Source: Pseudomonas marvdashtae
Lineage (GTDB): Bacteria > Pseudomonadota > Gammaproteobacteria > Pseudomonadales > Pseudomonadaceae
Assembly: GCF_014268655.2 (NCBI RefSeq)
Contig: NZ_JABWQX020000007.1
Location: 28,349-92,348, forward strand
Direction of reading: 5' to 3'
Length of the DNA stretch: 64,000 nt
Shown: in pieces, positions 8,581 through 17,060 of the stretch
How the letters are laid out: each line of letters begins with the position of its first letter
Numbering within the stretch: position 1 is the first letter of the stretch
Notes under the pieces: model-generated
The model's input: the letters and a program-made list of their open reading frames with translations, nothing else
The model's database searches: none
Told to the model about the DNA's origin: nothing
Translations under genes and position numbers: made by a program

Positions 8581-9897
8581 TCAGCGGCCGGACGTGATGT
8601 TCAACCCCTTGAGCAAGCTCAAGGCCTGGGCCAACTGGTAATCGTCATCCTGCGGCATTGGCTTGGCCTTGGCGCCGGAGCCGGTCGGCCTGTCCGCACC
8701 GCCGTTGCCATTGCCCAGGTGACCTTGCAGGTCGGCTTCCTTGAAGTATTCGCCGTCCGCCTCGCTGGTGATCTTGGCCTTGCGCACTTCGATGTCCGGG
8801 ACGATGCCCTGGGCCTGGATGGAGCGGCCGTTAGGCGTGAAGTACAGCGCGGTGGTGATCTTCAAGGCGCGGTCGTTGTTCAGCGGCAACACGGTCTGCA
8901 CCGAGCCCTTGCCGAAACTGGTGGTACCCATGACGACACCGCGTTTCTGGTCCTGCAGGGCGCCGGCGACGATTTCCGATGCCGAGGCGCTGCCGCCGTT
9001 GATCAGCACCACCAGTGGCACGGCTTCGCTCAGGTCGTTGCCGGTGGCCGAGAAGCGCAGCTCGGAATTGGCGATGCGACCCTTGGTGTAGACGATCAGG
9101 CCCTTGGTGATGAAATGGTCAACCACTTCCACGGCCGATTGCAGGACGCCGCCGGGGTTGTTGCGCAGGTCCAGGACCAGGCCGTTGAGTTTCTTGCCGT
9201 TGTCCTTGCGCAGCTTGGCCAGGGACTTGGCGACTTCTTCGCCGGTCTTGACCTGGAACTGGGTGATACGGATGTAGCCGTAGCCCGATTCCAGCAACTG
9301 GCTTTTTACACTTTTGACCTGGATGACGGCGCGGGTCAACGTCACGTCGAATGGCGTACCACCGTCGCGCACCAGGGTCAGGGTGATCTTTTCGCCGATC
9401 TTGCCGCGCATCTTGTCCACGGCTTCGGTCATGCTCTGGCCGCGAGTCGGCTGGCCGTTGATCTTGACGATGAAGTCGCCAGCCTGGATGCCGGCCTTGG
9501 AGGCAGGCGTGTCGTCGATTGGCGAGACCACCTTGACGAAACCGTCTTCGCTGCCGACTTCGATCCCAAGGCCGCCGAACTCGCCGCTGGTGCTTTCTTG
9601 CAGCTCGGCGAAATCTTCCGGCCCCAGGTAGGCGGAGTGCGGGTCGAGGTTGCTGAGCATGCCTTTGATGGCGTTCTCCAGCAGCATCTTGTCGTCCACC
9701 GGTTCCACATACGCGGCTTTGATCCGATCCATGACTTCGGCGAAGGTGCGCAGCTCATCCAATGGCAGCGGCGCCTTGGTGGTAACGGTCGTGGCGGTTG
9801 TTGGCGACGGCGCGGGTTGCGCGGCGAAAGCCAGGGGCGCACCGATCACGAGGGCGATCGTCAGGGCCAGCGAGGTGAGGCGGGACAAATGCAGCAT
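8581..9897 (-). CDS. ctpA: Carboxy-terminal processing protease (S41 family)
   Basis: 438 residues. Start at 9897 chosen because MLHLSRLTSLALTIALVIGAPLAFA is a clear signal peptide; upstream in-frame codons are not. A PDZ domain spans about residues 95-180 (GGLGIEVGSEDGFVKV...PASKAGIQAGDFIVKINGQ). The S41 catalytic pair is Ser305 in NGGSASASEI and Lys330 in TTSFGKGSVQT, 25 residues apart as expected. C-terminal residues after about 380 are low-complexity. Periplasmic CtpA trims or degrades envelope proteins, including peptidoglycan hydrolases in P. aeruginosa. It lies between envC and the deacetylase-like gene, a cell-wall cluster. Confidence 0.93.
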   Translation of the reverse strand: MLHLSRLTSLALTIALVIGAPLAFAAQPAPSPTTATTVTTKAPLPLDELRTFAEVMDRIKAAYVEPVDDKMLLENAIKGMLSNLDPHSAYLGPEDFAELQESTSGEFGGLGIEVGSEDGFVKVVSPIDDTPASKAGIQAGDFIVKINGQPTRGQSMTEAVDKMRGKIGEKITLTLVRDGGTPFDVTLTRAVIQVKSVKSQLLESGYGYIRITQFQVKTGEEVAKSLAKLRKDNGKKLNGLVLDLRNNPGGVLQSAVEVVDHFITKGLIVYTKGRIANSELRFSATGNDLSEAVPLVVLINGGSASASEIVAGALQDQKRGVVMGTTSFGKGSVQTVLPLNNDRALKITTALYFTPNGRSIQAQGIVPDIEVRKAKITSEADGEYFKEADLQGHLGNGNGGADRPTGSGAKAKPMPQDDDYQLAQALSLLKGLNITSGR

Positions 9898-9929
9898 GTC
9901 GAACGAACTCCTGAGTTGGATGGGCGCGC

Positions 9930-11222
9930 TTATCCTTGCGCACGACACCATTGGGCCGGATCACTGGGGCGACCCTGCTGGCGAATAGCAAAATACAGTG
10001 CTGGCGTGTCCTGCCCGCCACTGTTGCCGACCGTGGAGATGGACTCGCCGGCCTTGACCACATCCCCCGCCGACTTGAGCAGCGTCTGATTATGGCCATA
10101 AAGGCTCAGGTATCCGTTGCCGTGATCCAGGATCACCAGCAGGCCGGCACCGCGCAGCCAGTCGGCAAACACCACGCGCCCGCCATGTACGGCGTGCACC
10201 TGGCTACCGGCGGAGGCGCTGATCATCACGCCGTCCCATTTGGTGCGAGTGTCGTCGCCGCGGGTTTCACCGAAGCGCGCAAGTAATCGACCATTGACTG
10301 GCCATGGAAGTTTGCCTCGAGCCGAACCAAAAGCGCCGCCGAAGGTTTCGCCATCACTGGAAACCAGTGCGCCGGGGCTGGATTTTGCCGGTTTGCGCGG
10401 TGCTTCGCCGGCATCAGCGTCGGCCTGGGCTTCACGTAAACGCTTTTTTTCGGCTTCCTGCTGGGCGATCAGCGCTTTCTGGCGCGCCTCTTCCGCCTCA
10501 CGAGCCTGGCGGGCCAGGGTTTCCTCAATGGTCTTCAAGACTTTTGCCAGTTCGGCCTGGTCCTGCTCGCGGGCCTTGAGCTTGCTGTCGCGAGCCTTCA
10601 CGTCGTCGTTGAGCTTGGCCAGGGCGACCTGGCGCTCCTTGCGGACCTTCTCGAGTTCTTCACGCTGGGTGTCGAGGCTGCTTTTCTGAACCAACAACTG
10701 GGCTTGCTGCAACTCGATGTCTTTTTCGACATTGGCCAGTTGGCGCAGGGTTTCGTTGAAGCTCTTGAGTTGTTCCAGGCGTGCCTGGCTCAGATAATCG
10801 TAATAAGTCAGGGTACGGGCGAATTTTTCGGGGTTCTGCTGGTTGAGCAGCAGCTTGAGATATTCCTGGCGACCGTTCTGGTAGGCGGCCCGGGCCTGGA
10901 TGGCGATCAGCTTTTGCTGTTCAGTGCGCGCGCTCTGGAGTTTTTTTTTCTCTCCATCGAGCCGTTGCAGCTCGGATTCGCTTTTCTTCAGCTCTTTCTG
11001 CAAGGCGTCGACCTGCTTCTCCAGCTTGCCCATCTCGGTCTCGGTGCCGCGCAGGTCTTTCTGTACGCTGGATTTCTCTTCCTGCAGCTTGTTCAGCAGT
11101 TTTTTCAGCTCGGCAATGTCCTGACGCGTGGCGTCCAACTGTTGTTGGGTTTGCGCGCGCTCGTCAGCGAAGGCCGGTTGGAGCAGGCAGGTCAGAGCAA
11201 GGGCTATCAGGACGCGAAGCAT
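9930..11222 (-). CDS. envC: Murein hydrolase activator EnvC
   Basis: 430 residues; start at 11222 gives the signal peptide MLRVLIALALTCLLQPAFA. Residues 20-270 are a long coiled coil rich in Gln, Lys and Glu. Residues about 310-428 are a LytM/M23 domain. The metal ligands are degenerate: the usual HxGxD is TKWDG and the usual LHFEI is LYFAI, so it should not cleave peptidoglycan itself. This matches EnvC, which activates the amidases AmiA/AmiB at the divisome. Same strand as gpmI upstream and ctpA downstream. Confidence 0.92.
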   Translation of the reverse strand: MLRVLIALALTCLLQPAFADERAQTQQQLDATRQDIAELKKLLNKLQEEKSSVQKDLRGTETEMGKLEKQVDALQKELKKSESELQRLDGEKKKLQSARTEQQKLIAIQARAAYQNGRQEYLKLLLNQQNPEKFARTLTYYDYLSQARLEQLKSFNETLRQLANVEKDIELQQAQLLVQKSSLDTQREELEKVRKERQVALAKLNDDVKARDSKLKAREQDQAELAKVLKTIEETLARQAREAEEARQKALIAQQEAEKKRLREAQADADAGEAPRKPAKSSPGALVSSDGETFGGAFGSARGKLPWPVNGRLLARFGETRGDDTRTKWDGVMISASAGSQVHAVHGGRVVFADWLRGAGLLVILDHGNGYLSLYGHNQTLLKSAGDVVKAGESISTVGNSGGQDTPALYFAIRQQGRPSDPAQWCRAQG

Positions 11223-11329
11223 AGAGGCGGGCGACACCAGGGAAAGGGACGGCCTAGTATGCCCGCCCCACGCTGCAAAAAAAACGCCCATTTGGGGCTG
11301 TGTGATAACTGGCCGAAAAAACACCTGGA

Positions 11330-11361
11330 CCAATGCGGGAGCAACCTTGCTCCCGCATTGG
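11330..11361. terminator. 15-bp perfect inverted repeat between gpmI and envC
   Basis: CCAATGCGGGAGCAA (11330-11344) and its exact complement (11347-11361) are separated by 2 nt. It follows the gpmI stop and resembles a REP palindrome. There is no T-run, so its terminator role is uncertain. Confidence 0.5.
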
Positions 11362-11369
11362 GGCGCTGG

Positions 11370-12899
11370 TCAGACCAGGATCGAAGTGCCGGTCATCTCC
11401 GCCGGTTTTTCCATGCCCAGCAGCATCAGCATCGTTGGGGCGACGTCAGCCAGCACGCCGCCGTCGCGGACCTTGAAGTCACGCTTGCCGACATAGATGA
11501 ACGGCACCGGCTCGGTGGTGTGGGCAGTATGGGCCTGACCGGTGGACGCGTCGGACATCTGCTCGACGTTACCGTGGTCGGCGGTGATCAGGGCTTCGCC
11601 GCCGACTTTTGCCAGCGCGTCAACGATGCGGCCGACGCAGACGTCGAGGCATTCCACGGCCTTGACTGCCGCGTCGAACACGCCGCTGTGGCCGACCATG
11701 TCGCCGTTGGCATAGTTGACCACAATCACGTCGTAACGCTGGTGTTCAATGGCGTCGACGATGCGGTCGGTCACTTCCGGCGCACTCATTTCCGGTTGCA
11801 AGTCGTAGGTGGCGACTTTCGGCGATGGGATCAGGATGCGCTCTTCGCCCGGGAAGGGCTCTTCACGACCACCGGAGAAAAAGAAGGTCACGTGGGCGTA
11901 TTTTTCGGTTTCGGCGATGCGTAGCTGGGTCTTGCCGTTTTTTGCCAGGTAATCGCCCAACACGTTTTCCAGGCTGCCGGCGGCGAAGGCCGATGGCGCG
12001 GGGATGCTGGCGGCGTATTGGGTCAGCATCACGAAGCCGGCCAGTTTCGGCTGGCGGGCGCGCTCGAATTCCTTGAAGTCGTCCTCGACAAACACGCGGG
12101 TCAGCTCGCGGGCGCGGTCGGCGCGGAAGTTCATGAACACCACGGCGTCGCCGTCTTCAACCTTCACCGGCTCGCCAATGGTGGTGGCCTTGACGAATTC
12201 ATCGCTTTCGCCGCGCTCGTAGGCGGCTTGCAGGCCTTCCTGGGCGGAGGCGGCGTTGAATTCGGCGTTGCCGTCGACGATCAGGTTGTAGGCCTGGGCG
12301 ACGCGGTCCCAGCGGTTATCGCGGTCCATGGCAAAGTAGCGGCCGATCAGGCTGGCGATCCGGCCCTTGCCCAGCGCCTTGAACGTTTCGTCCAGCAGCT
12401 TGATCGACGACTCGGCGCTCTTGGGCGGCGTGTCGCGGCCGTCGAGAAAGGCGTGCAGATAAATATGCGTGGCGCCGCGTTTGGCGGCGAGCTCGGCCAT
12501 GGCGATCAGGTGATCCTGATGGCTATGCACGCCACCGTCCGAGAGCAGACCCATGAAGTGCACGGCCTTGCCGGCAGCCACGGCTTTGTCCACGGCTGCG
12601 CAGATGGTCGAGTTTTCGAAGAACTCGCCGTCGCGGATCGATTTGGTCACGCGGGTGAAATCCTGATACACCACGCGACCCGCGCCGAGGTTCATGTGGC
12701 CGACCTCGGAGTTGCCCATCTGCCCGTCTGGCAGGCCGACGTCCATGCCGCTGCCGGAGATCAGGCCGTTCGGCACGCTGGCCCACAAGCGGTCCAGGAC
12801 AGGCTTCTTCGCCGCGTACACGGCGTTGGATTCGTGGCTGTCACTGTGACCGAAGCCGTCCAGAATCATCAGGACCAAAGGTTTAGGCGTGGTAGTCAT
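11370..12899 (-). CDS. gpmI: 2,3-bisphosphoglycerate-independent phosphoglycerate mutase
   Basis: 509 residues, the usual length for iPGM. Interconverts 3- and 2-phosphoglycerate with two Mn ions and a phosphoserine. [17 protein letters not shown] carries the first metal Asp, Ser64 in [10 protein letters not shown] is the nucleophile, and DGRDTPP and [11 protein letters not shown] carry further ligands. The start at 12899 ([17 protein letters not shown]) is preferred over an upstream ATG, which would add an unrelated 26 residues. Confidence 0.97.
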   Translation of the reverse strand: MTTTPKPLVLMILDGFGHSDSHESNAVYAAKKPVLDRLWASVPNGLISGSGMDVGLPDGQMGNSEVGHMNLGAGRVVYQDFTRVTKSIRDGEFFENSTICAAVDKAVAAGKAVHFMGLLSDGGVHSHQDHLIAMAELAAKRGATHIYLHAFLDGRDTPPKSAESSIKLLDETFKALGKGRIASLIGRYFAMDRDNRWDRVAQAYNLIVDGNAEFNAASAQEGLQAAYERGESDEFVKATTIGEPVKVEDGDAVVFMNFRADRARELTRVFVEDDFKEFERARQPKLAGFVMLTQYAASIPAPSAFAAGSLENVLGDYLAKNGKTQLRIAETEKYAHVTFFFSGGREEPFPGEERILIPSPKVATYDLQPEMSAPEVTDRIVDAIEHQRYDVIVVNYANGDMVGHSGVFDAAVKAVECLDVCVGRIVDALAKVGGEALITADHGNVEQMSDASTGQAHTAHTTEPVPFIYVGKRDFKVRDGGVLADVAPTMLMLLGMEKPAEMTGTSILV

Positions 12900-12990
12900 G
12901 GAATCCACTCGTGGCTGATTAAAAGAAGACGATGGAAAAGGGACGGGCAGTTTAAAGGTAAGTTCCGGTGCCGTCACCGCCGGGCGGGGT

Positions 12991-13018
12991 TTGGCCGGCC
13001 TTGCGTGCTGTGTATACT
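12991..13018 (+). promoter_or_regulatory. Predicted sigma-70 promoter of yibN-grxC-secB
   Basis: TTGGCC (12991-12996) and TATACT (13013-13018) are separated by 16 bp and lie 34 bp upstream of the yibN-like start. Confidence 0.45.
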
Positions 13019-13051
13019 GGCCGACATTTTAACGCCCTGGAACCTCCTTCG

Positions 13052-13465
13052 ATGGTTGCTCACCTGATTGAATTTGCCACTAACCACTACATTCTCGTCG
13101 GTATCTTCGTCGTACTGCTGGCGTTGCTGGTTGCCCATACGATGCAGGGCGGCGGACGCAGCCTGAGCACAGGCGAGCTGACCGCGCTGGTCAACAAGGA
13201 TGCCGGCGTGGTGGTCGATATCCGCCCGAGCAAGGATTTCGCCGCTGGTCACATTGTCGGCGCGCTGAACATTCCCCAGGACAAACTGATCGCACGCGTG
13301 GGCGAACTGGAAAAGCACAAGGCCAAGACGCTGATCCTGGTCGACGCCCAAGGCCAGCAGGCCGGCACCCTTGCCCGCGAACTGATGAAGTCCGGCTTCA
13401 CCGCCGCCAAGCTGTCCGGTGGCGTTGCGAGCTGGAAAGCCGACAATCTGCCCCTGGTGAAGTGA
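13052..13465 (+). CDS. yibN: YibN-like membrane rhodanese-domain protein lacking the catalytic Cys
   Basis: 137 residues. One membrane helix at about 12-34 (YILVGIFVVLLALLVAHTM), then a rhodanese fold: VVVDIRPSKDFAAGHIVGALNIP, LSGGVASWKADNLPLVK. The active-site loop, normally V-C-x5-R, reads ILVDAQGQQAG, so the sulphur-carrying Cys is replaced by Asp; E. coli YibN is similar here. It therefore should not be a thiosulphate sulphurtransferase. The start at 13052 follows the promoter and avoids an unlikely N-terminal extension. Order yibN-grxC-secB matches E. coli. Confidence 0.88.
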   Translation: MVAHLIEFATNHYILVGIFVVLLALLVAHTMQGGGRSLSTGELTALVNKDAGVVVDIRPSKDFAAGHIVGALNIPQDKLIARVGELEKHKAKTLILVDAQGQQAGTLARELMKSGFTAAKLSGGVASWKADNLPLVK

Positions 13466-13466
13466 G

Positions 13467-13721
13467 ATGCCCCACGTTGTTGTCTATTCCAGCGATTACT
13501 GCCCCTATTGCTCCAGAGCCAAGATGCTGCTCAAGAACAAAGGCGTAGGGTTCGAAGAGATCAAGGTCGACGGCAAGCCGCAACTGCGCGCCGAAATGAC
13601 CAAGAAGGCCGGACGTACCTCCGTGCCGCAAATCTGGATCGGCGACACCCACGTGGGCGGTTGCGATGATCTGTTCGCCCTGGAGCGCGCCGGCAAGCTC
13701 GACGCGCTGCTCAAGGCCTGA
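13467..13721 (+). CDS. grxC: Glutaredoxin 3
   Basis: 84 residues, class I dithiol glutaredoxin. The active site CPYC is at residues 12-15 (SSDYCPYCSRAK). The glutathione-binding TSVPQIWIGDTHVGGCDDL follows. It reduces disulphides with glutathione in the cytoplasm. It starts one base after the yibN stop, so the two are coupled. Confidence 0.96.
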   Translation: MPHVVVYSSDYCPYCSRAKMLLKNKGVGFEEIKVDGKPQLRAEMTKKAGRTSVPQIWIGDTHVGGCDDLFALERAGKLDALLKA

Positions 13722-13760
13722 ATTCCTATTAATAGAACCTGAAAGTAAGAAGGATCTGCG

Positions 13761-14243
13761 ATGACTGACCAACAGAACACAGCTGCCAGCGAAGAAAAAG
13801 CCGCACCGCAATTCTCCTTGCAGCGCATTTATGTTCGCGACCTGTCCTTCGAAGCCCCGAAAAGCCCGGCGATCTTTCGCCAGCAATGGGAGCCGAGCGT
13901 GGCCTTGGACCTGAACACCCGCCAGAAGGCCTTGGAAGAAGACTTCCACGAAGTGGTGTTGACCCTGTCGGTGACCGTGAAGAACGGTGACGAAGTGGCG
14001 TTCATCGCCGAGGTTCAGCAGGCCGGCATCTTCCTGATCAAGAATCTGGATGCCGCTTCGATGAGCCACACCCTGGGCGCGTTCTGCCCGAACATCCTGT
14101 TCCCCTACGCCCGCGAAACCCTGGACAGCCTGGTGACTCGTGGTTCGTTCCCGGCCCTGATGCTGGCCCCGGTGAACTTCGATGCCTTGTACGCCCAAGA
14201 GCTGCAGCGCATGCAGGAAGCGGGTGAAGCGACCGTTCAGTAA
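13761..14243 (+). CDS. secB: Protein-export chaperone SecB
   Basis: 160 residues. [22 protein letters not shown] is the SecB opening strand; [35 protein letters not shown] is the conserved C-terminal core. SecB forms a tetramer that holds preproteins unfolded and hands them to SecA. It is third in the yibN-grxC-secB operon and is followed by a clear terminator. Confidence 0.97.
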   Translation: MTDQQNTAASEEKAAPQFSLQRIYVRDLSFEAPKSPAIFRQQWEPSVALDLNTRQKALEEDFHEVVLTLSVTVKNGDEVAFIAEVQQAGIFLIKNLDAASMSHTLGAFCPNILFPYARETLDSLVTRGSFPALMLAPVNFDALYAQELQRMQEAGEATVQ

Positions 14244-14262
14244 GCGGTCGATGAAACGTTGA

Positions 14263-14288
14263 AAAGCGCCCTGATAGGCGCTTTTTTT
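14263..14288 (+). terminator. Rho-independent terminator after secB
   Basis: AAGCGCC and GGCGCTT arms with a short loop, followed by a run of seven T, 20 bp after the secB stop. Confidence 0.9.
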
Positions 14289-14309
14289 CTTAGGCTGATT
14301 CGAATCGGG

Positions 14310-14765
14310 TTATCTGAAGCCGTTCTGCCGCCAGGCCTCGTAGACCGCCACCGCCACGGTGTTGGACAGGTTCAGGCTCCGGCAGCCTTCGCGCATCGGC
14401 AAGCGCAAGCGTTGCTCCGCCGGTAGTGCGTCCAGCACGTCTGCCGGCAGGCCACGGCTTTCCGGTCCGAACAGGAATGCATCACCGGCGACGAAGCTGG
14501 CGTCATGAAACGGCCGAGAGCCTTTCGTGGTGAAGGCAAACAGACGCGGTTGCCCCAGGCTTTCAAGACAACTCGCCAAGTCGGCGTGTCGCTGCAAGGT
14601 GGCATACTCGTGGTAGTCGAGGCCGGCGCGGCGCAGGCGCTTGTCGTCCATCTCGAAGCCCAGCGGTTCGATCAAATGCAGGTGGCAGCCGCTGTTGGCG
14701 CACAGTCTGATGACGTTGCCGGTATTGGGCGGTATTTCCGGTTGAAAAAGGATGACGTGAAACAT
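14310..14765 (-). CDS. trmL: tRNA (cytidine/uridine-2'-O)-methyltransferase TrmL
   Basis: 151-residue SPOUT (trefoil-knot) methyltransferase that modifies the wobble base of tRNA-Leu. Landmarks are [24 protein letters not shown], the [16 protein letters not shown] segment, [11 protein letters not shown] and the SAM-binding knot [27 protein letters not shown]. The start codon is the CAT at 14763-14765, which overlaps the ATG of the divergent gene. Confidence 0.95.
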   Translation of the reverse strand: MFHVILFQPEIPPNTGNVIRLCANSGCHLHLIEPLGFEMDDKRLRRAGLDYHEYATLQRHADLASCLESLGQPRLFAFTTKGSRPFHDASFVAGDAFLFGPESRGLPADVLDALPAEQRLRLPMREGCRSLNLSNTVAVAVYEAWRQNGFR

Positions 14766-15204
14766 GCACGGCTCCGCAGATAAAGATGAGCGGCATTCTA
14801 CGCCGCAAACCGATCGACGTTCGAAGCTAATACCTCGGGTGATGGGGTCCTTGGCGCTTTTCGGGATGATGGTCGGGCTGATGATCGGTCGCATCACCAC
14901 GCCCGAGCCGAGCGAGCTGCAGCAGGTCGAAGTCCTCGACGGGGCGCTGGTGGCGTGGTTCAACAATGAGCCGAAGCTGCACGGGGAAATCATCGACGGC
15001 TCGGTCGCGTTGTTGTTCCAGGCAAAGGGCAAGGCGCAGAAGGGCCAGCTCAAGCTCAACGGCAGGGATGTGAACTGGCGGGTTCGCTTGAGTGACAAGG
15101 GCTTGTTGCTGACGCTGGTGGCGGCGCGTCCGTTGCGGGGAGAGTGGGCCGGCAGCGAAGTCGATGACCGCTGGCGGCTGGAGGTCCGTCTCCAGGAGCA
15201 ATAA
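14764..15204 (+). CDS. Small membrane-anchored protein of unknown function
   Basis: 146 residues if started at 14764, or 120 if started at an internal ATG at 14842. A basic N-terminus ([10 protein letters not shown]) leads into one hydrophobic segment ([19 protein letters not shown], about residues 27-45). The remainder looks like a small beta-rich periplasmic domain ([24 protein letters not shown]...). I do not recognise the family. The upstream ATG shares the sequence CATG with the trmL start, giving divergent genes with overlapping start codons. The downstream NrsZ-like RNA is on the opposite strand and ends at this gene's stop. Confidence 0.7.
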   Translation: MHGSADKDERHSTPQTDRRSKLIPRVMGSLALFGMMVGLMIGRITTPEPSELQQVEVLDGALVAWFNNEPKLHGEIIDGSVALLFQAKGKAQKGQLKLNGRDVNWRVRLSDKGLLLTLVAARPLRGEWAGSEVDDRWRLEVRLQEQ

Positions 15205-15401
15205 AAGAGGGAATCCCCGGCCTGCCTGTACCAAGGTCCCCAAAACGGGAGGGCTCGCCGCGAAGGTCCAGCCCTGGTGTAAAGAAGGGAAACCTTGACC
15301 TGCCTGTATCAAGGCCCCCAAAACAGTGGGCTCGATGAGCCCGGTATAAAAGAGGGGAATCCCCGGCCTGCCTGTACCAAGGTCCCCAAAACTGGGTAGT
15401 G
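15203..15401 (-). ncRNA. nrsZ: NrsZ-like nitrogen-regulated sRNA (three hairpin repeats)
   Basis: Downstream of ntrC and on the same strand lie three near-identical units. Each folds on the minus strand into a 6-bp stem with the invariant loop TACAGGCAGG, at 15361-15382, 15293-15314 and 15215-15236. Outer copies have stem CCTTGG/CCGGGG and the middle copy CCTTGA/TCAAGG, so pairing is kept by compensatory changes. A sigma-54 promoter at 15412-15427 places the start near 15401, and the last unit ends in TTTTATT. Position next to ntrC, sigma-54 control and the repeated hairpins match what I recall of P. aeruginosa NrsZ, an NtrC-activated sRNA processed into short pieces. The 3' end is approximate. 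Confidence 0.75.
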
Positions 15402-15411
15402 ACTGGGTTAT

Positions 15412-15427
15412 TGCAGAGGGCGTGCCA
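15412..15427 (-). promoter_or_regulatory. Sigma-54 promoter of the NrsZ-like sRNA
   Basis: Minus strand reads TGGCACGCCCTCTGCA, matching TGGCACG-N4-TTGCW at all but one position, with correct GG to GC spacing. Confidence 0.8.
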
Positions 15428-15466
15428 GTTTCGAATAATTTGTCACAAAAAGATGGTCGTGAAGCG

Positions 15467-15491
15467 AAAAGCCCCGTAAAACGGGGCTTTT
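15467..15491 (-). terminator. Terminator after ntrC
   Basis: AAAAGCCCCGT and its complement surround a short loop; on the minus strand the hairpin is followed by TTTT. It separates ntrC transcription from the sRNA promoter 40 bp further on. Confidence 0.85.
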
Positions 15492-15568
15492 GCGTTGTGC
15501 GGGTTTGGTTTTCCGAGACGGAGCGCTGGGTTCAGCGCTCGCATTACATGCGCAATTGCAGTTCATGG

Positions 15569-15585
15569 TGCATTGATGCGGTGCA
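15569..15585. promoter_or_regulatory. Probable NtrC binding site
   Basis: TGCATTGATGCGGTGCA fits the NtrC dyad TGCACY-N5-RGTGCA with correct 17-bp length. It lies about 150 bp upstream of the sigma-54 promoter at 15412-15427, a normal enhancer distance. Confidence 0.6.
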
Positions 15586-15623
15586 TCGCCCCCGGGTGGG
15601 GGCTGGCGCAAAGCCAAGGACTG

Positions 15624-17060
15624 TCAGCCCTCATCCCCTTCATCATCATCGCCACCGTCGACCTTCATGCCCAATTCCTTGATCTTGCGGGTCAAGGTGT
15701 TGCGGCCCCAGCCCAGCAGCACGGCGGCGTCGCGACGGCGACCGGCGGTGTGCTTGAGGGCGGTTTCGATCATGATGCGCTCGAAGGCCGGGACGGCACT
15801 GTCGAGCAGGCTCGATTGGCCGCGTGCCAGGGCCTGGTCGGCCCATTGGCGCAGGGCCTGCTCCCAGTTGGTCACCGGTGCCGAATCTTGTGGCAGGCTC
15901 AACAGTTCCGGCGGCAGGTCGCTGATATGCACTTCGCGACCGGACGCCATTACGGTGATCCAGCGGCAGGTGTTCTCCAGTTGGCGCACGTTGCCCGGCC
16001 ACGGCAAGTTCTTGAGGTATTCCTCGGTTTCACTCTTGAGCAGCTTCGGCTCCACCGCAAGTTCCTGGGCTGCACGGCCGAGGAAGTGGCGCGCCAGGGT
16101 CGGGATGTCTTCACGCCGGTCCGCCAGGCGCGGGATGTGGATGCGGATCACGTTCAGGCGGTGGAACAAGTCTTCGCGGAATTTGCCGGCGTGAACCAGT
16201 GTTTCCAAGTTCTGATGGGTGGCGGCGATGATGCGAACATCGACCTTGACCGGCGTATGTCCACCGACTCGGTAGAACTCGCCGTCGGCCAAGACACGGA
16301 GCAAGCGAGTCTGGGTATCGGCCGGCATGTCGCCGATTTCATCGAGGAACAGCGTACCGCCATCGGCTTGTTCGAAGCGTCCGCGGCGCAGGTTGGCCGC
16401 GCCGGTGAAGGCGCCTTTTTCATGGCCGAACAACTCCGATTCCATCAAGTCCTTGGGAATCGCCGCCATGTTCAGCGCAATGAACGGCGACGCCGCCCGT
16501 GGGCTGTGGCGGTGCAGGGCATGGGCCACCAACTCTTTACCGGTGCCAGATTCGCCGTTGATCAGCACGGTGATGTTGGAATGGCTCAGGCGCCCGATGG
16601 CGCGAAACACTTCCTGCATCGCCGGCGCTTCGCCGATGATTTCCGGCGTGCGGGCCAGGGCGGGCACTTCTTCCAGGCCTTGTTGTTCCTGGGCGTGTTG
16701 GTTGGCGCGCTTGACCAGCGACACGGCTTCGTCGACATCGAACGGCTTGGGCAGGTATTCGAACGCACCGCCCTGGTAGGACGCCACGGCGCTGTCCAGG
16801 TCGGAATGAGCGGTCATGATGATCACCGGCAAACGCGGGTGCTGCTCGCGAATCCGCGCCAGCAAATCCAGGCCACTGGCGCCGGGCATGCGAATGTCGG
16901 AAATGATGACGTCCGGCTGCTGACGGGCCAGGCGGCTCATCACCCCGTCGGCGCTGTCGAAGCTCTGGGTGGTCATGCCTTCCTGCTGCAAGGCTTTTTC
17001 CAGGACCCAGCGGATAGAACGGTCGTCATCGACGATCCACACGGTTTCACTACGGCTCAT
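15624..17060 (-). CDS. ntrC: Nitrogen regulation response regulator NtrC
   Basis: 478 residues. Receiver domain with phospho-acceptor Asp55 (VIISDIRMPG). The AAA+ sigma-54 activator domain has Walker A GESGTGKE and the GAFTGA loop (FGHEKGAFTGA), and there is a C-terminal Fis-type helix-turn-helix (LLGWGRNTLTRKIKELGM). Phosphorylated NtrC opens sigma-54 promoters of nitrogen-limitation genes; glnA and the NrsZ-like sRNA are likely targets nearby. It overlaps the upstream ntrB by 4 bp. Confidence 0.97.
   Translation of the reverse strand: MSRSETVWIVDDDRSIRWVLEKALQQEGMTTQSFDSADGVMSRLARQQPDVIISDIRMPGASGLDLLARIREQHPRLPVIIMTAHSDLDSAVASYQGGAFEYLPKPFDVDEAVSLVKRANQHAQEQQGLEEVPALARTPEIIGEAPAMQEVFRAIGRLSHSNITVLINGESGTGKELVAHALHRHSPRAASPFIALNMAAIPKDLMESELFGHEKGAFTGAANLRRGRFEQADGGTLFLDEIGDMPADTQTRLLRVLADGEFYRVGGHTPVKVDVRIIAATHQNLETLVHAGKFREDLFHRLNVIRIHIPRLADRREDIPTLARHFLGRAAQELAVEPKLLKSETEEYLKNLPWPGNVRQLENTCRWITVMASGREVHISDLPPELLSLPQDSAPVTNWEQALRQWADQALARGQSSLLDSAVPAFERIMIETALKHTAGRRRDAAVLLGWGRNTLTRKIKELGMKVDGGDDDEGDEG

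Noticed and set aside
11330..11361. Perfect 15-bp palindrome considered as a phage or plasmid attachment site
   Set aside because: It has the REP-like GGGAGCAA/TTGCTCCC core seen elsewhere in the window and there is no integrase nearby.
15203..15398. Three regularly spaced repeats considered as a CRISPR array
   Set aside because: Repeat spacing is unequal, spacers are short and repeats fold into independent hairpins beside a sigma-54 promoter; no cas genes. It fits an sRNA.
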